35,604 nucleotides of DNA from an uncultured Ruminococcus sp. Lineage in GTDB: Bacteria; Bacillota; Clostridia; Oscillospirales; Ruminococcaceae. This document shows, in pieces, positions 16,747-24,541 of this stretch (position 1 is its first letter; each line of letters begins with the position of its first letter). The position numbers were made by a program, and so were the translations under genes. The stretch lies in assembly GCA_900540005.1 (NCBI GenBank), contig UQEM01000009.1, positions 1-35,604 of the forward strand, given 5' to 3'. Below the pieces are notes generated by a model. That model saw only the letters and a program-made list of their open reading frames with translations. It did no database searches and was not told the DNA's origin.

Positions 16747-18065
16747 CAGGACTTACTTCTGAAGGGAGCGGAGTCTGCCGTGTGGACGGTGTGGCTGTTT
16801 TTGTTCCGTCAACAGCCGTCGGCGACCGTATCCGCGTAAAAATAGTCAAGGTTTTGTCAAGTTATGCATTTGGTATCGTGGACGAGATCCTTGAGCCGTC
16901 AGGCGACAGGATCGTCGTTGACTGTCCCGTGTGCTCAAAGTGCGGCGGCTGCGTGTATCGTCACATATCCTACGAGGCTGAGTGCCGTGCTAAGTCCGCT
17001 GTCGTTGAGGACGCATTCAGGCGAATAGGTGGTTTGTCCCCTGAGTTTGAAGAGTTTCAGGGAGCGCTTGAAACTTCCCGTTACCGCAATAAGGCTCAGT
17101 ATCCTTTGGCTTTGCAGGACGGAAAGGCTGTGTGCGGATTCTATGCGCCGAGAAGCCACAGGGTCATTCCGGTTGAGGACTGTCCGCTCCAGCCGAAAAT
17201 TTTCTCGCATATAGCCGCAGATGTTCTCGGATTCATTAACAGCAGGAGAGTTTCCGTTTACGATGAGAAAAGTGGTACGGGAATAATGCGCCACATTTAT
17301 CTTCGGTGCGGAGCTCACAGCGGTGAGATCATGCTGTGCCTTGTTGTTCGCCGTGACATAAGCCGCGAACTCGCAGGTTTTGTGCGCGAAGTAACTCAAA
17401 AGTATCCTCAGATAGTAAGCGTTGTTCTTAATATAAACCCCGAAAAAACTAATGTTATCCTTGGTAAAAAGTGTGTGACTCTTTTCGGCAGTGACACTAT
17501 TTCTGACGTGATGTGCGGCAACAAGGTCGATATTTCACCGCTTTCGTTCTATCAGGTCAACACGGTTCAGGCGGAGCGGCTGTATGCCAAGGCTCTGGAG
17601 TATGCGGCTCCGGATAATACCAAAGTCATTGTAGACCTCTACTGCGGCGCGGGAACTATAGGGCTTTCCATGGCAAAAACGGCAGGAAAAATCATAGGTG
17701 TGGAAATTGTTCCGCAGGCGGTAGAGAATGCCGGAAAAAATGCGGAGTCCAATAATATCACCAACGCTGAGTTCCATTGCGGCGATTCAGGCGAGGTCTT
17801 TGCTAAACTCAGAAGCCGCGGCTGCGATCCCGATATCATTGTGCTCGACCCTCCGCGAAAAGGCTGTTCCGAGGAAACTCTTCAAACTGTTTTCGGCGCT
17901 CAGCCCGATAAAATCGTTATGATTTCGTGCAATCCCTCTACGGCTGCCCGCGACGCCAAGTGGCTTTCAAATAATGGTTACTCCACTGTAAAAGTCTGCG
18001 GTTTTGATTTGTTTCCGAGAACGAGGCACGTTGAGTGCGTAGTTCTGCTGACAAGGAACAATTGA
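16710..18065 (+). CDS. rlmD: 23S rRNA (uracil-C5) methyltransferase, RlmD-like
   Basis: This 451-residue SAM-dependent methyltransferase of the TrmA/RlmC/RlmD family methylates uracil C5 in 23S rRNA. An N-terminal TRAM domain (about 1-60) is followed by an iron-sulphur site with C72, C78, C81 and C158. The SAM loop DLYCGAGTIG is at 309-318, DPPRKG at 380-385, the nucleophile C407 in ISCNPST and the general base E442. In Bacillus one such enzyme (RlmCD) modifies two sites; whether that holds here is not visible. AGAGGAG before the start lies inside hemZ. It is the last recognisable chromosomal gene before the prophage. Confidence 0.93.
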   Translation: MLEKNQLFETEITGLTSEGSGVCRVDGVAVFVPSTAVGDRIRVKIVKVLSSYAFGIVDEILEPSGDRIVVDCPVCSKCGGCVYRHISYEAECRAKSAVVEDAFRRIGGLSPEFEEFQGALETSRYRNKAQYPLALQDGKAVCGFYAPRSHRVIPVEDCPLQPKIFSHIAADVLGFINSRRVSVYDEKSGTGIMRHIYLRCGAHSGEIMLCLVVRRDISRELAGFVREVTQKYPQIVSVVLNINPEKTNVILGKKCVTLFGSDTISDVMCGNKVDISPLSFYQVNTVQAERLYAKALEYAAPDNTKVIVDLYCGAGTIGLSMAKTAGKIIGVEIVPQAVENAGKNAESNNITNAEFHCGDSGEVFAKLRSRGCDPDIIVLDPPRKGCSEETLQTVFGAQPDKIVMISCNPSTAARDAKWLSNNGYSTVKVCGFDLFPRTRHVECVVLLTRNN

Positions 18066-18250
18066 TAAAACGCCGATTTTACGCAGTTTTACGGAATATG
18101 TGCAATTCAAAAAGCACTCAAAACAGCCCAGTTTTCGTGTAAATGAGAACATATCAGACAAATTGAAAAATTGCTATGAGATACACGGAATTTCCGCATT
18201 TTTACGCACTCGGTTGGTTGGTGTGTAATTCTGCGATTGCCCCTTTTTCA

Positions 18251-18270
18251 GTGTGTGAAAATGCGGACAG
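18251..18270 (+). repeat. Imperfect 20-bp direct repeat, copy 1
   Basis: GTGTGTGAAAATGCGGACAG matches the copy at 18340-18359 in 18 of 20 bases, with an 89-base period. A weaker third relative (GTGTGTAATTCTGCG) begins at 18220. The role is unknown. Confidence 0.55.
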
Positions 18271-18339
18271 GTTTCAAAACAACGTATTATCGAGGAAAAC
18301 GAAGGCGCAGTTTTTCATTAAGAGTTGTAATATGGTTGA

Positions 18340-18359
18340 GTGTGTGAATATGCAGACAG
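18340..18359 (+). repeat. Imperfect 20-bp direct repeat, copy 2
   Basis: GTGTGTGAATATGCAGACAG differs from copy 1 at two positions. It lies about 30 bases before a possible interrupted reading frame at 18391. Confidence 0.55.
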
Positions 18360-18390
18360 AAAATACGCTTTAAACCAAAAAGGAACCGGT

Positions 18391-18417
18391 ATGACCGTTA
18401 TGGTCGAGGAAGAATAA
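18391..18417 (+). other. Possible truncated gene start / attL candidate
   Basis: An AAAAAGGA ribosome site is followed by ATG and only seven more codons (MTVMVEEE) before TAA. The segment contains GACC-GTTAT-GGTC (18393-18405), a short inverted repeat. A well-formed translation start leading into a few codons, immediately before the recombinase operon terminator, is what a host gene cut by prophage insertion would look like. This is a guess; serine-recombinase cores are too short to find without the other end. Confidence 0.25.
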
Positions 18418-18455
18418 AAACAGCCCCGCACCACTGAAACCAGTGACGCGGGGTT
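18412..18455 (-). terminator. Intrinsic terminator of recombinase operon
   Basis: On the minus strand CCCCGC (plus 18448-18453) pairs with GCGGGG (plus 18424-18429), with nested CACTG/CAGTG arms, then CTGTTTTTATT. It lies just after the stop of the 513-residue recombinase. Confidence 0.85.
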
Positions 18456-18467
18456 CGCTCTATCTAT

Positions 18468-20009
18468 TCACTTTTCGATCGTGATATTTACGCCGGACTT
18501 GAACTCAAACAGCAGATGCTCCGGAAATATCGTGATTTTTGCCAGCAGATGCTTTACCAGTGTATCGTCAAATGTCAGGCGTTTCGGCTGGGACTGGATG
18601 AACGCCTGCAGTTCCTTGATACGGCTCTGGTATTCTGCCTTCGATACATCGTCCATCACCATCTGCTCCCGAAGCTGCCGCAGGCGCAGGATTTCTTCCG
18701 CCAGATCGTCGTAGTTCTCGTGACGTTCTGTTCGGTCGATCAGCTCACGCTGAAGGTCTTCCATTCGTGCGTCAAGGTACTCAACAGAAGCCGGATTCAC
18801 CTGCTTGATCGCAAGCTCAAGGTTCTGCTGCAGTATTTTCAGGTATTCTCGGCTGTTTCCGACGATCTGATTGACCGCCTCCAGAAAGGCATCCTGCAAA
18901 ACGTCCTCCCTGACTGTCCGTGAATTGCAGGTCTTTTTCTCGTGCAGGTGGTTCGAACAGCGCCAGACGATGTACTTACTTCCGCGATTATTCCAGTGCA
19001 GCCGCTTGTAGATTTCCTCACACTCAGAGCAAAAAACGATCTGCGAAAAAGCGTGATTGGAGCTGAACCGGCGTTTCCTGCTGTTCTCGGTGCTCCGCCT
19101 CGCCATTTCCTCCTGCACTCTCATGAATAATTCCTTGGGGATGATTGCTTCATGGTCGTCCTCGATGTAGTATTGCGGCAGAGTGCCGTTGTTCTTGCCA
19201 CGCTTCTTGTTCAGGAAGTCTATGGTGTAGGTCTTTTGCAGGAGCGCGTCACCCATGTACTTCTCGTTCTCCAGTATCTTGCGGACGGTGCTGTCGTGCC
19301 AACGCGGATTTCCCCTTGCGGTACAGATGCCGTCACGCTCCAGCCCTCTGGCGATCTTCATGCAGCTTGCCCCCTCCAGATACTCCCGGAAGATACGCTT
19401 GACGATCTCAGCCTCTGCCGGATTGATGATCAGATGCCCCGACTCGTCCTTGTCATAGCCGAGGAAGTTTCGTGCATTCACCATCACTTTCCCCTGCTGG
19501 AAGCGGTACTGGATTCCCATTTTCGTATTCTTGCTGAGCGACTCCGATTCCTGCTGTGCCAGCGATGCCATTATGGTAAGCAGCACCTCGCCCTTAGCAT
19601 CCATTGTGTTGATTGATTCCTTCTCGAAGAAAACAGGGATATTCATGCCTTTCAGCATACGGATATAATTTAGGCAATCCACAGTGTTTCGGGCAAATCG
19701 GCTGATTGACTTGGTCAGAATCATATCGATCAGCCCTCTTTTGCAGTCCTCGATCATAGTGTTGAACTGTTCTCTCTTTTTTGTATTGGTTGCGCTGATT
19801 CCCTCATCCGCATACACCCTGACGAACTCCCACACCGGATTCGTCTTGATGTATTCCTCATAGTGCTGGATCTGCGCCTCGTAGCTGGAAGCCTGTTCCT
19901 CGTTGTCCGTTGAGACACGGCAGTATGCCGCCACCCGCAGGCGCTTCACTTCCTCCTTTGCTGCCGCATTGCCTTTCTGCGGCTTTGCAGGTATTTTTAT
20001 GACATTCAT
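18468..20009 (-). CDS. Large serine recombinase (integrase candidate)
   Basis: This 513-residue site-specific recombinase has a resolvase catalytic domain (about 24-170) with the serine nucleophile S33 in YCRVSTDN, a Recombinase DNA-binding domain, a zinc-ribbon-like part (C-E-C and a later C pair) and a C-terminal coiled region. The arginine-rich SISRFARN motif is present. The length is typical of large serine integrases. Its ATG overlaps the stop of the middle gene by 4 bases. It is the last gene before the host junction and the terminator, so it is a good candidate for the integrase, but the upstream 515-residue relative is equally complete. Confidence 0.92.
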   Translation of the reverse strand: MNVIKIPAKPQKGNAAAKEEVKRLRVAAYCRVSTDNEEQASSYEAQIQHYEEYIKTNPVWEFVRVYADEGISATNTKKREQFNTMIEDCKRGLIDMILTKSISRFARNTVDCLNYIRMLKGMNIPVFFEKESINTMDAKGEVLLTIMASLAQQESESLSKNTKMGIQYRFQQGKVMVNARNFLGYDKDESGHLIINPAEAEIVKRIFREYLEGASCMKIARGLERDGICTARGNPRWHDSTVRKILENEKYMGDALLQKTYTIDFLNKKRGKNNGTLPQYYIEDDHEAIIPKELFMRVQEEMARRSTENSRKRRFSSNHAFSQIVFCSECEEIYKRLHWNNRGSKYIVWRCSNHLHEKKTCNSRTVREDVLQDAFLEAVNQIVGNSREYLKILQQNLELAIKQVNPASVEYLDARMEDLQRELIDRTERHENYDDLAEEILRLRQLREQMVMDDVSKAEYQSRIKELQAFIQSQPKRLTFDDTLVKHLLAKITIFPEHLLFEFKSGVNITIEK

Positions 20010-20398
20010 AGTTTCACCTCGATCAGACTATAGATGTATTCTGCTTGCTGAACCGGATCACTGAACTGCTGCTTCGGCACAAACATTTTGAACTCGGTGA
20101 AAATCGGCGGCTCTTTCAGGCGCTTTCCCCTGCAATGCTTAGAAGCTCTGCGGAGCAGTTCACCGTTGGCTCTTGCGAATACCTCCTTTTCGATAATCGC
20201 AGGATAGAATTCGTTCCCGATATACCGTTTTTGCCGGATGATCTTTTTCACGGTGCTATGCGGGAAATCGACACCAGTTGCATCTGCTGCCTTTTGCATA
20301 CTCATACCAGACAGATAATTCTTGAAAATGCTGCGGATGATAGCCGCCTCATCTTCTACAACAACGATTGTCCCGTTTTCTATTTTGTATCCGTACAT
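20006..20398 (-). CDS. Stand-alone Recombinase DNA-binding-domain protein
   Basis: This 130-residue protein resembles only the central Recombinase domain of serine integrases: the motif GYKIENG, then VVEDEAAIIRSIFKNYLSG and HSTVKKIIRQKRYIGNEF, matching the domain order in its two neighbours. It has no resolvase catalytic domain and no active serine. The start at 20398 is preceded by GGAGGA; a longer frame begins upstream but lacks a site. It overlaps the upstream recombinase by 19 bases and the downstream one by 4. The intact frame and coupled overlaps suggest a maintained gene, perhaps a DNA-binding partner or directionality factor, rather than debris. A degenerate remnant remains possible. 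Confidence 0.75.
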   Translation of the reverse strand: MYGYKIENGTIVVVEDEAAIIRSIFKNYLSGMSMQKAADATGVDFPHSTVKKIIRQKRYIGNEFYPAIIEKEVFARANGELLRRASKHCRGKRLKEPPIFTEFKMFVPKQQFSDPVQQAEYIYSLIEVKL

Positions 20399-21927
20399 AA
20401 TTCCTCCTTCAAAGTCAGTCCGCATTTCAGCTTGAATCCGACGCTTTTCCTTGTGTACACGATGATACGCTCAACAAAGGATGCAAAAAGCTGTTCACTG
20501 AACTCGGTCTGCATCCCGGCAGAATCGCTAAACCGCAGAAGTGCTTCCGTCTCGCTGAGCACCGCGCTTGCATCGGATTGCTGCAGCGCGGTTATCTTTG
20601 ACCTTAATTCCTCACACTGTTTATCTATGCTGCCGATCTCCTGATTATAGACCACACTGTCGATGATACCCTTTGCGCGAAGCTGACGGATTGTATCTTT
20701 CCGTTCTGCATAACGCTGCAGCTCTTGCTTCATTCCCTGAATCCGCTGAATATTCTCGTCAGAATTGGTAATCCGGAGCATCTCATAATAAGGGTAAAGC
20801 ACCTGCTTACCGCCAAAGACCAGCTTATTGAGCATCGTAACAAACGCCGCCTTGAATGCTTCCTCATGGATAAACATCATGGAGCATTTCGCTTTGTTTT
20901 TCAGATGCGCCTTGCAGCACCAGCTTATGCCGCTGGAAATCGTCTGCCGCTTAAAAGTATCGCCGCATTCTCCGCAGGTAATGATGCCAGAGAACAGATA
21001 CCGGTTGTTGTACTTTCCGGTACCTCGCACGATGCACTTTTCTTTAATGTGCATTTCTATGATCTCCTGCACTTTATGGAACTCTTCCTCGCTGACAATA
21101 GCTTCATGATGCCCGGAAACAAAGTAGCTGTCGGCTTCACCGTGATTGCGATGTCGCTTAAAGCTGCTGTCGGTGTAGGTCTTCTGAAACATTGCTGCAC
21201 CATAGTATTTCTCGTTCGTGAGAATACCCTTAACTGTTGATGCTGCCCAAGCGCTGCCCCTTCGTGTCGGAACACCTTGTTCTTCGAGCATATGTGCGAT
21301 CTTAAATGTGCCGATACCGCTGAGTGCCCAATCAAAGATCTGACGAACGTGTTTTGCTTCCTCCGGGTTTATCACCATCATGCCGTTTTCATCGCGTCCG
21401 TACCCATATGGCGGATAACCGAATTTATACTTTCCGGCTTCGATGCGCTTCTGCACCGTCCATTTTACGTTCTTGGAAATGGACTCCGATTCATCCTGCG
21501 CCATTCCGCTGATAATGGATAAGATCAGTTCGCTCTCCATGCTCCCGGTATCCAGATTCTCTTTCTCGAAGTAAACCGGGATGTTGTAAGAAAGCAGCTC
21601 TCGCACCAGCGACAGGCAGTCCGTGGTGTTGCGGGAGAACCGGCTCACCGACTTCGTCAGCACATAGTCGATGCGTCCGATACGGCATTCATACATCAGC
21701 GCCTGCAATCCGTCACGAACATCCGCTTTTGTTCCGGTAATGCCAAAATCATAAAATATCCCGGCAAAATCCCAGTTGGAATGTCTCTTGATCCACGTTT
21801 CATAATGTGCTTTCTGTGCTTCAAGGCTTTCCTTCTGATCGTCATTGTCAGTTGAAACACGGCAGTAGGCTGCTACGCGGAGCTTTTTTACCTCTTGCGG
21901 CTGTGCTTCAATTTTCTTGATTTTCAT
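20380..21927 (-). CDS. Large serine recombinase
   Basis: This 515-residue recombinase has a resolvase domain (about 14-155) with S25 in YCRVSTDN and the SVSRFSRN motif. A Recombinase domain follows with GYPPYGYGRDENG, then a zinc ribbon with CGECG and a second C pair (about 310-345), and a C-terminal helical part. It is related to, but clearly different from, the 513-residue recombinase downstream. AGGAGG precedes the start (plus 21934-21940 region). Its 3' end overlaps the catalytic-domain-less gene. Two complete serine recombinases in one element may form a heteromeric enzyme or may act separately in integration and excision. Confidence 0.92.
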   Translation of the reverse strand: MKIKKIEAQPQEVKKLRVAAYCRVSTDNDDQKESLEAQKAHYETWIKRHSNWDFAGIFYDFGITGTKADVRDGLQALMYECRIGRIDYVLTKSVSRFSRNTTDCLSLVRELLSYNIPVYFEKENLDTGSMESELILSIISGMAQDESESISKNVKWTVQKRIEAGKYKFGYPPYGYGRDENGMMVINPEEAKHVRQIFDWALSGIGTFKIAHMLEEQGVPTRRGSAWAASTVKGILTNEKYYGAAMFQKTYTDSSFKRHRNHGEADSYFVSGHHEAIVSEEEFHKVQEIIEMHIKEKCIVRGTGKYNNRYLFSGIITCGECGDTFKRQTISSGISWCCKAHLKNKAKCSMMFIHEEAFKAAFVTMLNKLVFGGKQVLYPYYEMLRITNSDENIQRIQGMKQELQRYAERKDTIRQLRAKGIIDSVVYNQEIGSIDKQCEELRSKITALQQSDASAVLSETEALLRFSDSAGMQTEFSEQLFASFVERIIVYTRKSVGFKLKCGLTLKEELCTDTK

Positions 21928-21957
21928 TGGTTTTCCCTCCTTTGTCAGTATACAATA

Positions 21958-22149
21958 TTAACTCTGAGCGGCTGGTTTTTCAAGCGTTTTCGGTAATAAG
22001 TCCGCATACAAGGGAGAGAAAGATCGGCGGTTCAAGTCCGTTAATTTGTCATACTCGTCAAATGTGATCATGCCTCTGGCGTAGAGCAGTTCCGTGATTG
22101 CCTGCGCTTTGTAGTAGTTGATCTCATCAATGATTTTCTGCTGTTCCAT
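21958..22149 (-). CDS. SHOCT-like small protein
   Basis: This 63-residue protein has an N-terminal helical stretch, then LLYARGMITFDEYDKL and RRSFSPLYADLLP. It resembles the small SHOCT-domain proteins that often lie beside serine recombinases in clostridial elements. The function is unknown; helping or regulating recombination is suggested only by position. AGGAGGTGC lies before the ATG. It is followed 30 bases later by the 515-residue recombinase, so the four genes form one operon. Confidence 0.7.
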   Translation of the reverse strand: MEQQKIIDEINYYKAQAITELLYARGMITFDEYDKLTDLNRRSFSPLYADLLPKTLEKPAAQS

Positions 22150-22223
22150 GATAGCACCTCCTATTGATAGCCGGGAAAGTCAACCCCTTCATATCCCACT
22201 ACAGAATCGAGGTGTGTTTGGAC

Positions 22224-22262
22224 GAAAAAAACGCCCGCCGAGAAAAAAATCCCGACGGGTGC
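22224..22262 (-). terminator. Intrinsic terminator after endolysin
   Basis: On the minus strand CCCGTCG (plus 22253-22259) pairs with CGGCGGG (plus 22234-22240), one pair being G-U, followed by CGTTTTTTT. It separates the lysis module from the SHOCT/recombinase operon. Confidence 0.82.
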
Positions 22263-22267
22263 TGATG

Positions 22268-23452
22268 TTATGCCTTATTCAGTTTTCCGCAGTACTTCTT
22301 GCCGTCAACCGTGACCTCAACGGTGATGCCGTCCTCCGCAGCAGGCGCAGGCGGATTCGGCAGGACTTCCTCCTTGCCGTATCCATTCAGCCCCTTAGCC
22401 TTGATGATCGTGGGGAAGTCCTTGTAGCAGATATCCAGATCAACATTGCCGTTGATGCCGTCCACACGTCCCTTCTCGGAATGCTGCCAGATGCCGTAAG
22501 CGCCGGTATAATTTGTCTGGTTACACCAGTGTGCCAGCCAGATCGTGTAGCGGGACTTAATGTCATCGGCGGTATGTGTTGTGAGAGAGGAAGCACAGCC
22601 GTACAGACCGGTAAAGTATCCGGCGGATTCAACTCTTTCAAGGAACGCCCGCATGATCGCCGACACCTTCTCCTTGCCGAGGTCAAACTGCTTCTTCTCC
22701 TCCACATCGTAGTACACCGGGAACTCGAACTGCTTCCCCTTGATGACGGACAGGAACACATCAGCCTCCAGACGAGCCTCGTCCTCGCTCATGGCGTAGG
22801 AATACCAGTACGCACCGACCGGAATGCCTGCTGCCTTTGCACCCGCATAGTTTTCCTCGAAACGGTCATCCTTCTGTGATGCCAGCCTGCCGAAACCTGC
22901 CCGGAGAATCGCAAAGCTGATGCCGTCAGCCTTTACCTTCTGCCAGTCGATCTTACCGTTATGAACGCTGACGTCGATGCCCTTCATATCCTCGCCTCCA
23001 AAGTATTTGTAGAAATTATCGGTCACGCTGCTGTTGCCGTGAACCTCATCACCGTACCACTTTCGCCCGGAACGCACATCGACGTGCGTATAGATGTAGG
23101 CAGCAGTGGTATTGGCGATGCCGGTAAAGCCCGTGTCCTGTGCCTTGCAGCAGACCGTCTTGCTGGAGATAGGCTGTCCGTTCTGCCCGTAGCAGCAGAT
23201 GTCCGCCGCCTTGCCGAGTGTATGCTGTCCCGTGCCGCTGCCCTTGACTGCCTTATCATGAGCAGCACAACGGAAGCCGGAAGTCACGATGATCTTAGAG
23301 CAGTTGAGGGCTGCATAGAGCGCCTCCAGCCTTGTAATGAGATCATCGTCGATCTGAAAATCATGTGCCTTGCCGCATTTGCAGCGGAACTCCTGCGCAT
23401 TGAAGTGCGGAGAGAGCTGCGTGTTATCTGTATAGCCATAGGTCTTAATCAT
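22268..23452 (-). CDS. Endolysin: M15 peptidase plus GH25 muramidase
   Basis: This 394-residue phage lysin has two catalytic domains. Residues 1-131 form a peptidase M15/YcbK-like domain with SGFRCAAHDKAV (58-69), H77 and D84 in GQHTLGKAADI, and HVD at 123-125. Residues from about 147 to 345 form a GH25 muramidase starting GIDVSVHNG, with D150 and the YYDVEE acid pair. A proline-rich linker and a short C-terminal segment (TVEVTVDGKKYCGKL), perhaps a wall-binding part, end the protein. It would cut both peptide and glycan bonds. There is no signal peptide, so it needs the holin. The ATG at 23452 fits GAAAGG spacing better than those upstream, and it overlaps the holin stop by 8 bases. Confidence 0.92.
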   Translation of the reverse strand: MIKTYGYTDNTQLSPHFNAQEFRCKCGKAHDFQIDDDLITRLEALYAALNCSKIIVTSGFRCAAHDKAVKGSGTGQHTLGKAADICCYGQNGQPISSKTVCCKAQDTGFTGIANTTAAYIYTHVDVRSGRKWYGDEVHGNSSVTDNFYKYFGGEDMKGIDVSVHNGKIDWQKVKADGISFAILRAGFGRLASQKDDRFEENYAGAKAAGIPVGAYWYSYAMSEDEARLEADVFLSVIKGKQFEFPVYYDVEEKKQFDLGKEKVSAIMRAFLERVESAGYFTGLYGCASSLTTHTADDIKSRYTIWLAHWCNQTNYTGAYGIWQHSEKGRVDGINGNVDLDICYKDFPTIIKAKGLNGYGKEEVLPNPPAPAAEDGITVEVTVDGKKYCGKLNKA

Positions 23453-23873
23453 CGTTATCATCCTTTCTGCCGGTCTGCTTCTGCAGCACCTCAATGGCAT
23501 TTTTCAGTGCGGGCGGATACGGAATTCCCATGAGCGATGTATTTTCCACGATGGACAGCAGCTCGTTCACGCAGAATGCAATGCAGACCGCATCACGCAC
23601 ATAATTGGTGTTGAGCAGAATATCCAGACGCACCGCCACGATAATGAGCATGAGGATGCTGCCCTTCTTTGCGAGTCCGTACCAGCCAGCCTTACTATTG
23701 AGTTTTCCGGTCTTGCTGTGTTTCGACTTGCCCATTGCGCCGGTAATCATTCCGGTTGCAAAGTCAATGCCCATGAAGATGATGAGTGTCACCAGCGCAG
23801 AAGCCCAGCCGCCGAACAGCGCTGCTATTCCTCCGCCGATTGCGCCAATCACCGTACAGATACTTCCTTTCAT
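23445..23873 (-). CDS. Phage holin
   Basis: This 142-residue membrane protein belongs to the toxin-secretion/phage-lysis holin group. Hydrophobic segments lie at about 5-25, 27-48, 72-92 and 98-118, with a charged C terminus ending in KDDNDD. GGAGGTGA precedes the ATG at 23873; the frame is open further upstream but that part lies within the preceding gene. It overlaps both the preceding gene (4 bases) and the endolysin (8 bases). It would open the membrane for the endolysin at the end of the lytic cycle. Confidence 0.88.
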   Translation of the reverse strand: MKGSICTVIGAIGGGIAALFGGWASALVTLIIFMGIDFATGMITGAMGKSKHSKTGKLNSKAGWYGLAKKGSILMLIIVAVRLDILLNTNYVRDAVCIAFCVNELLSIVENTSLMGIPYPPALKNAIEVLQKQTGRKDDNDD

Positions 23874-24541
23874 GTTGTCACCTCCAGTACCTTGACCGTC
23901 CGGATCATCGGGCTTGTATTGTCTGTCACTGCCTTCCAAGCGAGATAATATTCGTCAGCAGATACACCGCTGCAGTCATGCAGGACGGAGATATAGTTGC
24001 CGACGGAGCCGAGCCAGCCGAACGGAACGGAAATCGCCTCACCGCCGCTGAGCTTTTCGTGGATGTATCTCGCCGTTTCCGCAGGCGACATCTGCTGACT
24101 GCTCTTGCGCACCAGCCACATTTCACCTGCATCGGTCGAGCCGGACTTATAGGTGAACAGAATTCTGCTTGCAGGCGTGATGCGTACCGGAGTGATACAC
24201 ATGGTGTAAATGACAGCGCCCCAGTTGAAGTCCGGCTGATTATAGGAAAGCGCATAGGCATTCTCCGCGCAGCAGAAATGCGGATACACATCTGCAAAGC
24301 CAGCAATGCTGCGGTAGCCGTCCACATAGTAGGTGTAGACCAGTTCGCCGTAGGTCTGAAGCGCATCACTGCCGGAATGGAACAGTGTCGTTTCCGGTCG
24401 TGATGTCGGAATTTGCAGCACCTTCGGCACGAGAGTATTCAGCTTTTCAGACTCCGAAGCCTGCACACCCATTGTCACGAGATTTCTCGCAAGCTGGTCA
24501 CGCTGTGCATCCAGCGCCGTCAGATAATTTGCAATGCTCAT
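23870..24541 (-). CDS. Tail-end structural protein, unrecognised
   Basis: This 223-residue protein has an N-terminal helix (SIANYLTALDAQRDQLARNL) and the segment LNTLVPKVLQIPTS, a pattern common at the start of phage tail-fibre and accessory tail proteins in Clostridia. The rest is rich in aromatic beta-type sequence, without a domain I know. Position between the fibre genes and the holin, with 4-base overlaps on both sides, suggests a virion tail-tip or fibre-associated protein. No enzyme motif is seen. Confidence 0.6.
   Translation of the reverse strand: MSIANYLTALDAQRDQLARNLVTMGVQASESEKLNTLVPKVLQIPTSRPETTLFHSGSDALQTYGELVYTYYVDGYRSIAGFADVYPHFCCAENAYALSYNQPDFNWGAVIYTMCITPVRITPASRILFTYKSGSTDAGEMWLVRKSSQQMSPAETARYIHEKLSGGEAISVPFGWLGSVGNYISVLHDCSGVSADEYYLAWKAVTDNTSPMIRTVKVLEVTT

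Larger units (their letters stand above)
18066..18390. other. Gene-free stretch before prophage
   Basis: No convincing gene is seen here. A 65-codon open frame at 18176-18373 has no ribosome site and no recognisable protein character. The stretch is A+T-rich and contains two 20-base imperfect direct repeats (18251-18270 and 18340-18359). It probably covers the host side of the prophage junction, or decayed sequence. Confidence 0.5.

Noticed and set aside
18176..18373. 65-codon plus-strand open frame
   Set aside because: It has no ribosome site, composition is not protein-like, and it runs across the imperfect direct repeats.
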